26,803 nt of DNA from DATAEK01 sp036258055 (GCA_036258055.1 DATAEK010000192.1:1-26803); one strand, 5' to 3'. Positions 7,506-18,049 are shown, numbered from the stretch's first letter. Notes: a model not told the origin generated them from the letters alone. Made by a program: numbers and translations.

Positions 7506-10192
7506 CGCGATCGCCGTTGCTGCTTCGCCTCTATCGACTGGCGATCGCCAGGTTGCTGCCGCCCGGATTGACCAGCGAGCAACTCGACGACGCAGCAGAT
7601 ACGGCCGCGAAGCTTGCCGACAATGCGCGCCGGCGTGGGCGACGTGCCGAGTATGCGTACTGGCGCAGTGAGTTTGGATCCCTGGCGCGGACCGCGTGGA
7701 TGGAGCGGCGGACTGCCCCATCGGTCCCCGATGACGACCTTCATCCCAGCAGGAGTACGTCGATGTTTGCCACGTTCATGCAGGATGTTCGTTACGCGCT
7801 GCGGCTGCTCCGACGCACGCCGGGTTTTACCGTGGTGGCGCTCCTCACGCTCGCCATCGGCATCGGCGCCAATACAGCAATCTTCAGCGTCCTGAACGGC
7901 GTGCTGCTGCGTCCGCTCCCGTTTCACAAGCCTGAAGAGCTGTTCCTCGTGCTGCATCGGCAGCTGGACAATGCGACTGCCCTCAACAGCCTTACTCCGG
8001 CGACCTTCTACGACATTCAGCGCGCGGCGACGCACCTTCAGCCGATGGCGGGCTGTTACACCGTCAATGAGACGATCACCGGACGCGGTGATGCCGAACG
8101 CGTGGCGGGCGTGCGCAGCGTCGCCAGTGTGCTCGACGTCTTCGGCGTCCCGGCCATGATGGGCCGGACGTTCACTGCGCGCGACGATGAACCGGGCGCG
8201 CCCGCGGTGGTCGTGCTGAGCCACCCGGCCTGGCAGCGTCTCTTCCACAGCGATTCGTCCGCGGTCGGCCAGACGCTCACGCTCAACGGTCAGCCGCACA
8301 CGGTCGTCGGAGTGATGGGACCCGGCTTTCAGTTCCCCGACGAGACCGCTGAATTCTGGGCGCCTGCGCAGTTGTCAACCGACATGCGCGCCTCACGCAC
8401 CGAGTTCTTCCTGTTCATCGTCGGGCGGCTTCCGAGTGCCACGCCGCGCGCCACCGCCGACGCCGAGCTCCAGACGATCATGGCGCACCTGCGCCACGAT
8501 TTTCCGCAGGCGAACAGCAACTTCGCGCTCGACATGCAGCCGCTGCTGACAGCGCTCCTCGACAATGCGTCGACGCGGCTCTGGATCCTGATGGCGGCCG
8601 TCGTCTGCGTGCTGCTGATCGCGTGCGCGAACCTCGGTAACCTGATGATGGCGCGAGCCGCCGATCGCCGACGGGAGATCTCGGTTCGTCAGGCAATCGG
8701 TGCGGGACGCGGGCGACTCGCCCGTCAGATGCTGACCGAGTGCGTCGTCCTCGGATGCCTTGGTGGCATCGCCGGCGTCGCTGTCGCATACGGCGTCCTC
8801 GGCGGAGTCAAAGCGTGGCTGCCCGCTGGAATCCCCAGGCTCGCAACCGCGTCGATCGACACCGCGGCGCTCCTCTTCACGTGTGGCGTGTCGATGCTCG
8901 CGGGACTCGCATTCGGCCTCGTCCCGGCAGTGCAGGTCACGGGCAATTCGCCCGCTGCCGGACTGCGCGAGGGTCAACGCAGTGTTGCCGCGCCCGGACG
9001 TGTGAGAGGCGTGCTCGTCGTCGCCGAAATCGCGATTGCAGTGGTGCTGCTGTCAGGCGCCGGTCTGCTGTTGCGAAGCTTCATCGCGCTCCAGCGCGTG
9101 GACCCCGGTTTTCCGATCGAACGGATGCTCACGTTCCGTGTCGGACTCGCTGGACCTGCATATGCGAAGACGCCGCCACGCGTGGACTTCGTGAATCGGG
9201 CGGTTGAACGTCTGTCGAGCCTGCCCGGCGTGCAGGCGGCTGCGGCCGGCAGCGGCGTGCCTGTCGCCGGCCGCGGCACGGGTGCCTGGTTCAACGTGAT
9301 CGCTCACCCGGCGCCTCCCGGTACGACCCCGCCGGGCGTCCCATATCGGGTGATCACGCCAGGATACTTCCGGGCTGTCGGTATCGGGCTGCTGCGCGGC
9401 CGCCTGCTGACGGAGCATGACGGCCTCGACGGAACGCCATCGGTCGTGATCAGCGAATCGACCGCGCGCCACTACTGGGCCGACGCGTCGAAGGGCGATC
9501 CGATCGGCGCCGACATCTACCTCGGCGCCCCGGACAACAAGCTCTTCGATCGCGCGACCGTCGTCGGCATCGTTCGCGACGTGAAGCTCGCCGGCCTCGA
9601 CAGCGGCATTACTGAAGCCGTGTACGGGCTCAACACGCTGATGCCGTTCTGGAGCAACTTCACGTTCGTGCTGAGGACGTCGGCCGATCCCGAATCAGTC
9701 GCTGCAGCTGCGCGGCACGAGATCCGTCAACTCGACCCGACCCTGCCGATCACCGGCATGCGGACGATGACCGACATTCTCGGTCAGTCGGTGGCGCCGG
9801 CGCGCGGATCGATGATGCTGCTCGGCCTGCTGGCAGTCGTCGCGCTGCTGATGGCGACGATCGGCGTCTTCGGCGTGCTGTCCTACAACGTGTCGAGGCG
9901 TGCGCGCGAGGTGGGCATTCGCATGGCCCTCGGCGCCGAGCCATCGAGTGTGCGCCGGCTCGTGCTGCGGCAAGGACTCACCCAGGCGGCCATCGGCCTG
10001 GCAATCGGTGTGGCGGGAGCCCTCTGGCTGACCCGCTTCATGTCCGCGCTGCTCTTCAACGTCTCGCCATCAGACCCGCTGACACTCGCGGGCGTGTCAG
10101 CGCTGCTCGGGTTGACGGCTGCAATCGCGTGCTACGTACCGGCGCGCCGGGCCACTCGAGTCGATCCGCTCGTTGTCTTGCGAGCTGAATAG
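7502..10192 (+). CDS. ADOP-family ABC transporter permease with N-terminal extension
   Basis: An 896-residue complete orphan permease. About 90 residues of a helical, charged N-terminal extension (LLLRLYRLAIARLLPPG, then TAAKLADNARRRGR) precede the canonical start MQDVRYALRLLRRTPGFTVV. This is followed by ALLTLAIGIGANTAIFSVLN, LLRPLPF, a MacB-like periplasmic domain, an FtsX block (LIACANLGNLMMARAADRRR), a second periplasmic domain, and a terminal FtsX block (FGVLSYNVSRRAREVGIRMA). The C-terminus ends in VPARRATRVDPLVVLRAE, the standard ADOP tail. ATG at 7502 overlaps the padR stop by 4 bp. An internal ATG at 7763 would give a form without the extension. No ATPase is adjacent; cargo unknown. 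Confidence 0.94.
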   Translation: MTRSPLLLRLYRLAIARLLPPGLTSEQLDDAADTAAKLADNARRRGRRAEYAYWRSEFGSLARTAWMERRTAPSVPDDDLHPSRSTSMFATFMQDVRYALRLLRRTPGFTVVALLTLAIGIGANTAIFSVLNGVLLRPLPFHKPEELFLVLHRQLDNATALNSLTPATFYDIQRAATHLQPMAGCYTVNETITGRGDAERVAGVRSVASVLDVFGVPAMMGRTFTARDDEPGAPAVVVLSHPAWQRLFHSDSSAVGQTLTLNGQPHTVVGVMGPGFQFPDETAEFWAPAQLSTDMRASRTEFFLFIVGRLPSATPRATADAELQTIMAHLRHDFPQANSNFALDMQPLLTALLDNASTRLWILMAAVVCVLLIACANLGNLMMARAADRRREISVRQAIGAGRGRLARQMLTECVVLGCLGGIAGVAVAYGVLGGVKAWLPAGIPRLATASIDTAALLFTCGVSMLAGLAFGLVPAVQVTGNSPAAGLREGQRSVAAPGRVRGVLVVAEIAIAVVLLSGAGLLLRSFIALQRVDPGFPIERMLTFRVGLAGPAYAKTPPRVDFVNRAVERLSSLPGVQAAAAGSGVPVAGRGTGAWFNVIAHPAPPGTTPPGVPYRVITPGYFRAVGIGLLRGRLLTEHDGLDGTPSVVISESTARHYWADASKGDPIGADIYLGAPDNKLFDRATVVGIVRDVKLAGLDSGITEAVYGLNTLMPFWSNFTFVLRTSADPESVAAAARHEIRQLDPTLPITGMRTMTDILGQSVAPARGSMMLLGLLAVVALLMATIGVFGVLSYNVSRRAREVGIRMALGAEPSSVRRLVLRQGLTQAAIGLAIGVAGALWLTRFMSALLFNVSPSDPLTLAGVSALLGLTAAIACYVPARRATRVDPLVVLRAE

Positions 10193-10214
10193 ACCCGGCG
10201 GCTATCCGCTCAGT

Positions 10215-10297
<83 letters not shown>

Positions 10298-10301
10298 AAC
10301 G

Positions 10302-11066
10302 CTAAGTCCGCTCGACGACAGCTTCCAAGTCAATCCCCTCGAAAACGTCTGCCGCCGGACGACGGGCAAGCGGGGGACCCCATCCCTGCCTGTAGATCTC
10401 CACGCTGAGCAGTCGATCCCGATCGGGTTGATTGAAGAAGTACCGATCGATCGACAAATGCTGCGTCTTATGTGCCTTCAGTGCAGCTGCCTTGCGGTCC
10501 TTCCAGGCGGAGATGTCGATTAGGAAGTCCACGCCCGGCTGCGTCTCGAGGGCGGTGACCCGCCCAGCCTCCCACGGTGGGGTCGGAGGAGTCCACAGCA
10601 CGCGCCGAACCGAATGCGGCTCTCCGGCGTCCGGAGCCCAGCGAGGGTCGGCGGCGGCCGACACGGCGTCCATCGTGAAACGCCCCATCGCCACGTGATC
10701 GGGATGAGCGTTGAAGCCGTTGGGGTCGAACGTCACGACCACGACGGGACGATGCTGCCGGATGAGCGATACGAGGCTCTTGCGGATCTGATCCGGCGGC
10801 GCCTGGTCGAGTTGACGGTCTTCGTACCCGAGGAGATGCAGCGCACCCAAGCCGATGATGCCCGCAGCCTCCCGCAGCTCCCGTTCGCGATACGCGGCGA
10901 GTTCCTCGGGCCGGCACACTGGAGGATCGCCCGTCTTGCCGCGCTGCCCGTGCGTGGCCGTCACCAGCGCGGTCTGGATGCCCGACGCCTGACACTTCAT
11001 CGCCAGGCCGGCCCCGGCGAAGCTCTCGTCATCGGGGTGCGCATAACTAATGAGCAACGAAGGCAT
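10302..11066 (-). CDS. PIG-L/LmbE family N-acetylglucosaminyl deacetylase
   Basis: A 254-residue zinc-dependent deacetylase of the LmbE/PIG-L superfamily, which removes acetyl groups from N-acetylglucosaminyl compounds such as glycolipids or thiol precursors (MshB and BshB belong here). The zinc and catalytic motif AHPDDE is at residues 9-14, and the third zinc ligand motif HPDH is at 121-124. Both are intact, and the length is typical. The substrate cannot be told; no mycothiol or bacillithiol genes are nearby. The start is the only ATG that keeps the N-terminal beta strand (PSLLISYAHPDDE). It is divergent from the M28 peptidase with 53 bp between them, and its 3' end nearly touches the array at 10215-10297. 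Confidence 0.92.
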   Translation of the reverse strand: MPSLLISYAHPDDESFAGAGLAMKCQASGIQTALVTATHGQRGKTGDPPVCRPEELAAYRERELREAAGIIGLGALHLLGYEDRQLDQAPPDQIRKSLVSLIRQHRPVVVVTFDPNGFNAHPDHVAMGRFTMDAVSAAADPRWAPDAGEPHSVRRVLWTPPTPPWEAGRVTALETQPGVDFLIDISAWKDRKAAALKAHKTQHLSIDRYFFNQPDRDRLLSVEIYRQGWGPPLARRPAADVFEGIDLEAVVERT

Positions 11067-11107
11067 GCTGTTGATTGTGCACGAATCTCACCTCGGCCGC
11101 GCCGGGA

Positions 11108-11113
11108 TAGAAT
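11108..11113 (+). promoter_or_regulatory. Candidate -10 element for the M28 peptidase gene
   Basis: TAGAAT ends 6 bp before the ATG at 11120. If used, transcription would begin at about the start codon and the mRNA would be leaderless. No convincing -35 is seen, and only a short CAGG resembles a ribosome site. Confidence 0.3.
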
Positions 11114-11119
11114 CAGGCT

Positions 11120-12844
11120 ATGAAACAGACCTTCATCATCCTGGCTCTTGCCATGACGCTGGCAGCGAGCTGCGGCGGACAGAACGAGCCGCCCGCCCGC
11201 GCCGCGGCGCCTGCGACCGCAGCGCCGGCGCTGAAGATTCCGTTGGCCGATCTCCCGAAGATCGAGCCCCAGCCGATTCTCGACCGGATCAAAGTGATCT
11301 CTGCTGACGAATACGAGGGCCGTGCGCCTGGCACCAAGGGCGAGGAGCTGACGGTCAAGTACATCGAAGACGAATTCAAGAAACTGGGACTGAAACCGGG
11401 GAACACCGACGGCAGCTACATCCAGAAAGTGCCGCTCGTCGGGATCACGGCGAAGAACACGAGGCCGCTGGTGGTGTCGAAGGGCGCCACGAACCAGTCG
11501 TTCAAATGGAGCGATGACGTGGTGGCGTGGAGCAAGCACGTCGCGGACAGCGCCGAGATCAAGGATTCGGAGATCGTGTTCGCCGGCTACGGTGTGGAAG
11601 CGCCCGAATACAACTGGGACGACTTCAAGGGGCTGGACGTCAAGGGCAAGACGATCATGGTGCTCGTGAACGATCCCGCCGTGCCCGATCCCTCGGATCC
11701 GGCGAAGCTCGATTCCAAGCTGTTCAACGGCCCGGCGATGACCTACTACGGCCGATGGACCTACAAGTTCGAAGAGGGCGCACGGAAAGGCGCGGCCGGC
11801 GTGCTCATCGTGCACGAGGAGGGTCCGGCCGGGTACCCCTTCTCCGTCGTCCAGGGCAATCTGCGCGAGAAGTTCGATCTCGTGACCCCGGACAAGAACA
11901 TGGGGCGCTCGGCGATCGAGGGGTGGGTCACGCTCGATGCGGCCAAAAAGATCCTCAAGATGGCCGGGCAGGACTTCGACGCGCTGAAGAAGCAGGCGGC
12001 CTCGCGCGACTTCAAGCCCGTGCCGCTCGGGCTCTCGGCATCCATGGCGATCGGCAACACGCTTCGCACGATCGAGTCGCGCAATGTCGTGGCAAAGCTC
12101 GAAGGCAGCGACCCGGCGCTCAAGGACGAGTACGTCGTGTACTCAGCCCACTGGGATCATCTGGGCGTCGGCGCGCCGGTCAAGGGAGACAAGATCTACA
12201 ACGGCGCGCTCGACAACGCGTCCGGGGTGGCGACCGTCCTCGAGGTGGCGCGTGCGTTCACGGCGGTGAAGCCGGTGCCGAAGCGATCGATCCTCTTCCT
12301 GATGGTCACGGCTGAAGAGCAGGGATTGCTCGGATCGCAGTACTACTCGGTGACCCCGATCTATCCCCTGGCAAAGACGCTCGCGAACATCAACATCGAT
12401 GGCGTCAACCAGTGGGGCCGCACCAAGGACATCACCGTCGTCGGTCTCGGCGCATCCGATCTCGACGACTACCTGCGCGACGCAGCCGCCGAGCAGAACC
12501 GGACACTGCGCGCGGATCCGGAGCCGGAGAAGGGCTTCTATTACCGGTCCGACCACTTCAACTTCGCGAAACAGGGAGTTCCCGCGCTGGATCCGGACGA
12601 GGGCATCGAGTACATCGGCAAACCGCCGGAATACGGCAAAACGAAGCGCGACGAGTACACGAAGCACGACTACCACGCGCCCTCCGATCAGGTGAAACCG
12701 GATTGGGATCTCAGCGGCGCCGCGGAGGACGCAGAACTCTTCTTCGCGGTCGGCTACCGGGTCGCCAATGCGGAGAAGTTCCCGGAGTGGAAGGCCGGCA
12801 ACGAGTTCAAGGCGATCAGGGATGGGATGCTGAAGTCACATTGA
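11120..12844 (+). CDS. M28 family zinc metallopeptidase, lipoprotein with PA-like domain
   Basis: A 574-residue exported peptidase, probably an aminopeptidase anchored as a lipoprotein. The signal peptide ends in the lipobox LAASC with C18 as the lipid site. A protease-associated-like insert lies around residues 120-300 (FAGYGVEAPEYNWDDFKGLD, VKGKTIMVLVND). The M28 catalytic domain carries the usual metal set: H344 in YSAHWDHLG, bridging D365 in GALDNASG, the base and ligand pair E399-E400 in TAEEQGLLGSQYY, a D in NINIDGVN, and the final H in HDYHAPSDQ. All expected ligands are present, so it should be active on peptides in the periplasm or outside the cell. It is divergent from the deacetylase. 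A heptad array begins directly after the stop. Confidence 0.94.
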   Translation: MKQTFIILALAMTLAASCGGQNEPPARAAAPATAAPALKIPLADLPKIEPQPILDRIKVISADEYEGRAPGTKGEELTVKYIEDEFKKLGLKPGNTDGSYIQKVPLVGITAKNTRPLVVSKGATNQSFKWSDDVVAWSKHVADSAEIKDSEIVFAGYGVEAPEYNWDDFKGLDVKGKTIMVLVNDPAVPDPSDPAKLDSKLFNGPAMTYYGRWTYKFEEGARKGAAGVLIVHEEGPAGYPFSVVQGNLREKFDLVTPDKNMGRSAIEGWVTLDAAKKILKMAGQDFDALKKQAASRDFKPVPLGLSASMAIGNTLRTIESRNVVAKLEGSDPALKDEYVVYSAHWDHLGVGAPVKGDKIYNGALDNASGVATVLEVARAFTAVKPVPKRSILFLMVTAEEQGLLGSQYYSVTPIYPLAKTLANINIDGVNQWGRTKDITVVGLGASDLDDYLRDAAAEQNRTLRADPEPEKGFYYRSDHFNFAKQGVPALDPDEGIEYIGKPPEYGKTKRDEYTKHDYHAPSDQVKPDWDLSGAAEDAELFFAVGYRVANAEKFPEWKAGNEFKAIRDGMLKSH

Positions 12845-12845
12845 A

Positions 12846-12954
12846 GATTGAGGATTGCTGATTGAGGATCGCTGGTTGTGGATTGCGGGATTGAGGATTG
12901 CGGATCGCTGGATTGCTGATTGAGGTATTGCTGATTGGGGTATTGCGGATTGGA
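12846..12954. repeat. Degenerate heptanucleotide tandem array filling a convergent spacer
   Basis: About fifteen units based on GATTGNN (GATTGAG, GATTGCT, GATCGCT, GATTGCG), with a few 8-bp units such as GTATTGCT. It begins 2 bp after the M28 peptidase stop and ends 1 bp before the stop codon of the convergent arginine decarboxylase, so the whole spacer is repeat. Confidence 0.85.
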
Positions 12955-14904
<1,950 letters not shown>

Positions 14905-15006
14905 GTGGACATGATACGGCAGCTTTCAACGATCTTCATCCGCGCGTTGGCGAAAATTTTGCGTCACGGGACTTTTTCGTTGTGAGTCGCGCGCGCATTC
15001 TTCAGT

Positions 15007-15281
15007 GCTCGCGGGGCCCCACCCCCGCGCGCTCTCGCTCGGCGACTCCGCGCCTCGCTCGGGCCGCAGGCGCTGCTGAGACCACACCTGTTTCCAAATT
15101 CCGCAGCCGCCGAGCACCGCCGTCTCGCCTGCTTTCTCACTTTTGCTGCGGGGCCCACTCCCGCGCGCTCTCGCTCGGCGACTTCGCGCCTCGCTCGGGC
15201 CGCAGGCGCCGCCTGATACCACACCTGTTTCCAATTCAGCGACAGCCCAGCACTGCGGTCTCGCCAGTTCTTCTCAGTCCA
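15007..15281 (-). repeat. Tandem pair of a ~138-bp GC-hairpin repeat, plus a partial third copy
   Basis: Copy A (15007-15144) and copy B (15145-about 15281) align over almost their whole length. Both contain a GC hairpin core, then CGCGCTCTCGCTCGGCGACT, then CGCGCCTCGCTCGGGCCGCA, then ACCACACCTGTTTCCAA. In copy A the hairpin arms are CGCGGGG and CCCCGCG (15010-15029). A third, partial copy at about 15325-15358 shares the 16-base AGCGACAGCCCAGCAC with copy B. Read on the minus strand, copy A contains GCGGGGGTGGGGCCCCGCG, which is also present in the pair at 24996-25152. Confidence 0.85.
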
Positions 15282-15705
15282 ACAATCGTCCAGCACGACG
15301 GGCCTGTCATTGCCCTTTGCCCAGACCAGTTTTCATTTGAGCGACAGCCCAGCACGGGCGTCAAGGATTCGAGCGCCAAGCGCCGAACCTCGAGTCCGGA
15401 TCCACGAAAGGGTCTCCTGAACTCCTGGTCTTGTTCGAACACGCTTCGATCACGGGTGCCGGGCGGCGATCATCGCTTCGATGCCTCTCACGGCCGAACT
15501 GGATCCGATCGTGTGGTGTTCGGACGAATCCGTCCCGAATTCGGAACAAATCTCGCGATCTGGGACGAATAGCCGGTACCGGGTGACGAATAATCCTCGC
15601 CGGCGGACGAGCCACGATCCGGACCGCGGCAACGCGACAAGTCTCACAACTACGGATAATTAACGAGACAAAAGGGCTTCGTCCTACGTCTAACGGGCAT
15701 GGACT

Positions 15706-15725
15706 TCACCCCGGCGTGGGGGTGA
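15706..15725 (+). promoter_or_regulatory. Hairpin in the leader of the sensor kinase gene
   Basis: TCACCCC and GGGGTGA form a perfect 7-bp stem around a 6-base loop, ending 19 bp before the kinase ATG. There is no T-tract, so it is not a standard terminator. It may affect translation or mRNA stability. Confidence 0.4.
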
Positions 15726-15744
15726 TCCGTCACCGCGAGCGACG

Positions 15745-17013
15745 ATGAAGCCTCCGTCAGATTGCCAGTTCGATCCGCGCGGCGCCGGAATTGATCTGCC
15801 GGTAAGGACCCAGCCTCGCTACGGGGTCCACGGGTGGGTGATTTTCACCGTCGCGACGCTGCTGGGCATCGTCTCCTCGGCGCTCGCCTGGCAGCTCACC
15901 GTCTCGCTTGGCAAGCCGACCACGTACTGGCGATCGCTCGTCATCCTGAACTGCTCGTACTGGTACCTCTGGGCAGCGTTCACGCCGGCGATCATCTGGC
16001 TCTCGCAGCATTTCCGGTTCGAACGGCAGGGTCTTTTCCGAGCGGTGCTCGTGCACCTGCCCTCGGTCGCCCTCTTCTCGCTGGGGCACATCGCCGGGAT
16101 GGCGGCGGTGCACTGGCGGCTGATGCTGGCGGAGGGGCGGGAGTTCGACTGGTGGACGGAGGTTCAGCGCTCGGCCCTGCAGAACTTCGACTGGGAGATG
16201 ATCACCTACTGGGCGATCGTCGGCCTGAGCCACGCGGTCCTTTACTACCGCGAGTCGCGCGACCGCGAACTGCGGGCGTCACAGCTCGAGACCAAGCTCG
16301 CCGAGGCGCAGCTCAAGGCGCTCCAGCAGCAGCTGCACCCGCACTTCCTCTTCAACACGCTGCATGCCATTTCGGCGCTCATGCATCGCGACGTCGAAGC
16401 CGCCGACCGCACGCTGATGCGACTGAGCGATCTGCTCCGGCTGACCCTCGAGAACATCGGGCAGCAGGAAGTGACGCTCAAAACGGAGCTCGAGTTCCTC
16501 ACGAAGTACATCCAGATCGAGCAGACGCGCTTTGATCGGCTGATCGTGCGATTCGACGTCCAGCCGGACACGCTCGACGGCCTGGTGCCGAACCTGATCC
16601 TGCAGCCGCTGGTCGAGAACGCGATCAAGCACGGCGTCGCCCGCAAGAGCGGCCTCGGGCACATCGACATCACCACCCGGCGCGATGGCGACAAGCTCTG
16701 GATGGAAGTCCGCGACGATGGCGTCGGGCTCTCGGAGGATGCGCTGACCGCGCTGCAGAAGGGCATCGGCGTCTCGACGACGCGCGCGCGGCTGCAGCGG
16801 TTGTTTGGCGCGGACTATCGCTTCGAATTCCACCGGCTGCCGGCCGGACTCGCCGTGGTCGTCGCGGTCCCCTGGCGCACGGACCTGGCGCAGACCATCG
16901 AGCATCCGAGCCACGTCGATGGCACCGACACGAGCGCCCACGGGAAGGCGGGCTCGCTCCGCGCCGTGAGCCGCGTGGCGATCTCACGGCAGCAGGCACG
17001 ACCTCTCACCTAA
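15745..17013 (+). CDS. LytS/YehU-type membrane sensor histidine kinase
   Basis: A 422-residue histidine kinase of the LytS/YehU class. Four membrane helices lie at about residues 30-50, 65-90, 98-122 and 150-166. A coiled-coil linker follows (RELRASQLETKLAEAQLKAL). The His_kinase motif is QLHPHFLFNTLHAISAL, with H200 (before FLFN) as the predicted phosphorylation site. The HATPase domain shows LVENAIKHG with N292 and the G1 box VRDDGVGLS. The last 40 residues are a basic, low-complexity tail not usual for the family. The ribosome site before ATG 15745 is weak. The LytTR regulator gene follows after 26 bp, so the two form an operon. There is no extracellular sensor domain, so the signal is probably sensed in or at the membrane. 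Confidence 0.94.
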   Translation: MKPPSDCQFDPRGAGIDLPVRTQPRYGVHGWVIFTVATLLGIVSSALAWQLTVSLGKPTTYWRSLVILNCSYWYLWAAFTPAIIWLSQHFRFERQGLFRAVLVHLPSVALFSLGHIAGMAAVHWRLMLAEGREFDWWTEVQRSALQNFDWEMITYWAIVGLSHAVLYYRESRDRELRASQLETKLAEAQLKALQQQLHPHFLFNTLHAISALMHRDVEAADRTLMRLSDLLRLTLENIGQQEVTLKTELEFLTKYIQIEQTRFDRLIVRFDVQPDTLDGLVPNLILQPLVENAIKHGVARKSGLGHIDITTRRDGDKLWMEVRDDGVGLSEDALTALQKGIGVSTTRARLQRLFGADYRFEFHRLPAGLAVVVAVPWRTDLAQTIEHPSHVDGTDTSAHGKAGSLRAVSRVAISRQQARPLT

Positions 17014-17039
17014 CCCTCAACGAGACGGGGACATTGACT

Positions 17040-17810
17040 ATGAAGAAAATCAGGACGCTCATCGTAGACGACGAACCGCTGGCGCGAGAACGGTTGACGA
17101 CGCTCCTGTCGAACGAGCAGGACATGGAGCTCGTCGGGCAGTGCCGCGACGGCGAGGAAGCGGTCACGGCCATTCAGGATCACACGCCCGACCTGGTGTT
17201 CCTCGACGTGCAGATGCCGCAAATGAACGGATTCGACGTGATCGAAGCCGTCGGCGCCGAGCGGATGCCGCTCGTGATCTTCGTGACCGCCTACGATCAG
17301 CACGCACTCAAGGCCTTCCAGGTGCGCGCGCTCGATTACATCCTCAAGCCCTTCGATCGCGAGCGATTCAGTGAGGCGCTGACGCGCGCGCGGAAACAGA
17401 TCGAACGCGAGGAAACCGGCGATCTGGGCCGCCGCCTGCTCGCGCTGGTCAAGGATCTCCGCCGCAATCAGCCCCGCTCGGATCGCCTGGTCGTGAAGTC
17501 CGCCGGACGCCTGTTCTTCCTCCGGATGGACGAGATCGACTGGATCGAAGCGGCCGGCAACTACGTCCGTCTCCACGTCGGCAACACGTCGCACCTGCTC
17601 CGCGAAACGATGAATGCGATCGAGGGGCGCCTCGATCCCGAGAAGTTCTTCCGCATCCACCGCTCGCGGATCGTGAACATGGAGCGGATTCAGGAGATGC
17701 AGCCCTGGTTGAACGGCGAGTACGCCGTCGTCCTCCGCACCGGCACCCGCCTGACCCTCAGCCGCGGGTACCGTGAGAAGCTCCAGGAGCGCCTGGGCAG
17801 GGGACTGTAA
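17040..17810 (+). CDS. LytTR family DNA-binding response regulator
   Basis: A 256-residue response regulator, the cognate partner of the upstream LytS-type kinase. The receiver domain (about residues 1-120) has the acidic pair in LIVDDEP, the phospho-acceptor D56 in VFLDVQMP, a Thr in FVTAYDQ and the conserved Lys in YILKPFDRE. The LytTR DNA-binding domain spans about 145-250, with IDWIEAAGNYVRLHV and FFRIHRSRIVNMERI. An in-frame TTG lies 6 bp upstream at 17034, but the GGGG before it is only about 3 nt from that TTG and about 9 nt from ATG 17040, so I chose ATG. LytTR proteins bind direct repeats; no target site was identified. A hairpin and repeat array follow the stop. Confidence 0.95.
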   Translation: MKKIRTLIVDDEPLARERLTTLLSNEQDMELVGQCRDGEEAVTAIQDHTPDLVFLDVQMPQMNGFDVIEAVGAERMPLVIFVTAYDQHALKAFQVRALDYILKPFDRERFSEALTRARKQIEREETGDLGRRLLALVKDLRRNQPRSDRLVVKSAGRLFFLRMDEIDWIEAAGNYVRLHVGNTSHLLRETMNAIEGRLDPEKFFRIHRSRIVNMERIQEMQPWLNGEYAVVLRTGTRLTLSRGYREKLQERLGRGL

Positions 17811-17814
17811 AACA

Positions 17815-17947
17815 GATGGGAGATGGGCCATGGGCCATGGGCCATGGCCCATCGGCACCTTCGCACCTTGGGCACCTTCGCACCTTAGCCACCCTCGCAC
17901 CTTAGGCACCCTCGCACCTTAGGCACCCAGGCACCTCCGGCACCTTT
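17815..17947. repeat. Composite tandem array: 7-bp units, then alternating 8/9-bp units
   Basis: Six 7-bp units (GATGGGA, GATGGGC, CATGGGC, CATGGGC, CATGGCC, CATCGGC) at 17815-17856 start 4 bp after the LytTR stop. They pass directly into 8- and 9-bp units (ACCTTCGC, ACCTTGGGC, ACCTTAGCC, ACCCTCGC, ACCTTAGGC and relatives) up to 17947. The second part is ordered as a roughly 17-bp higher unit. Confidence 0.85.
17822..17853 (+). terminator. Strong hairpin after the LytTR gene
   Basis: GATGGGCCATGG and CCATGGCCCATC form a perfect 12-bp stem with an 8-base loop, 11 bp after the stop. There is no T-tract, so it may end transcription poorly, protect the 3' end, or be a by-product of the heptad array in which it lies. 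Confidence 0.45.
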
Positions 17948-18042
17948 CTGTAACTCCCCTCCACTTTCGTAATCGATCGCGCCACCGCCACGCGAAAACG
18001 TGGGATTTCCCGAACGTTTTGTGTCGGCACTCGCCTTGCCTT

Positions 18043-18049
18043 AGGAGGT
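18043..18049 (+). promoter_or_regulatory. Consensus ribosome binding site fixing the receiver-like gene start
   Basis: AGGAGGT, a full anti-16S match, ends 9 bp before ATG 18059. It is the strongest ribosome site in the window and supports this small gene. A sigma-54-like element (GGCAC, five bases, TTGC at 18026-18039) lies just upstream, but its predicted start site would fall after the ribosome site. Confidence 0.7.

Larger units (their letters stand above)
14905..15744. other. 840-bp intergenic region with no supported gene
   Basis: The region separates the divergent arginine decarboxylase and sensor kinase genes. Its first half holds the 138-bp tandem duplication (15007-15281) and a partial third copy. 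The second half (15360-15700) has short open frames on both strands with no recognised family and no ribosome site. GACGAAT occurs three times between 15520 and 15595. No known riboswitch or sRNA was recognised. Confidence 0.6.

Noticed and set aside
14926..15663. Several 60-228-codon frames in the decarboxylase-kinase spacer
   Set aside because: They run through the 138-bp repeat or random GC-rich DNA, lack ribosome sites and recognisable domains, and overlap each other on both strands.
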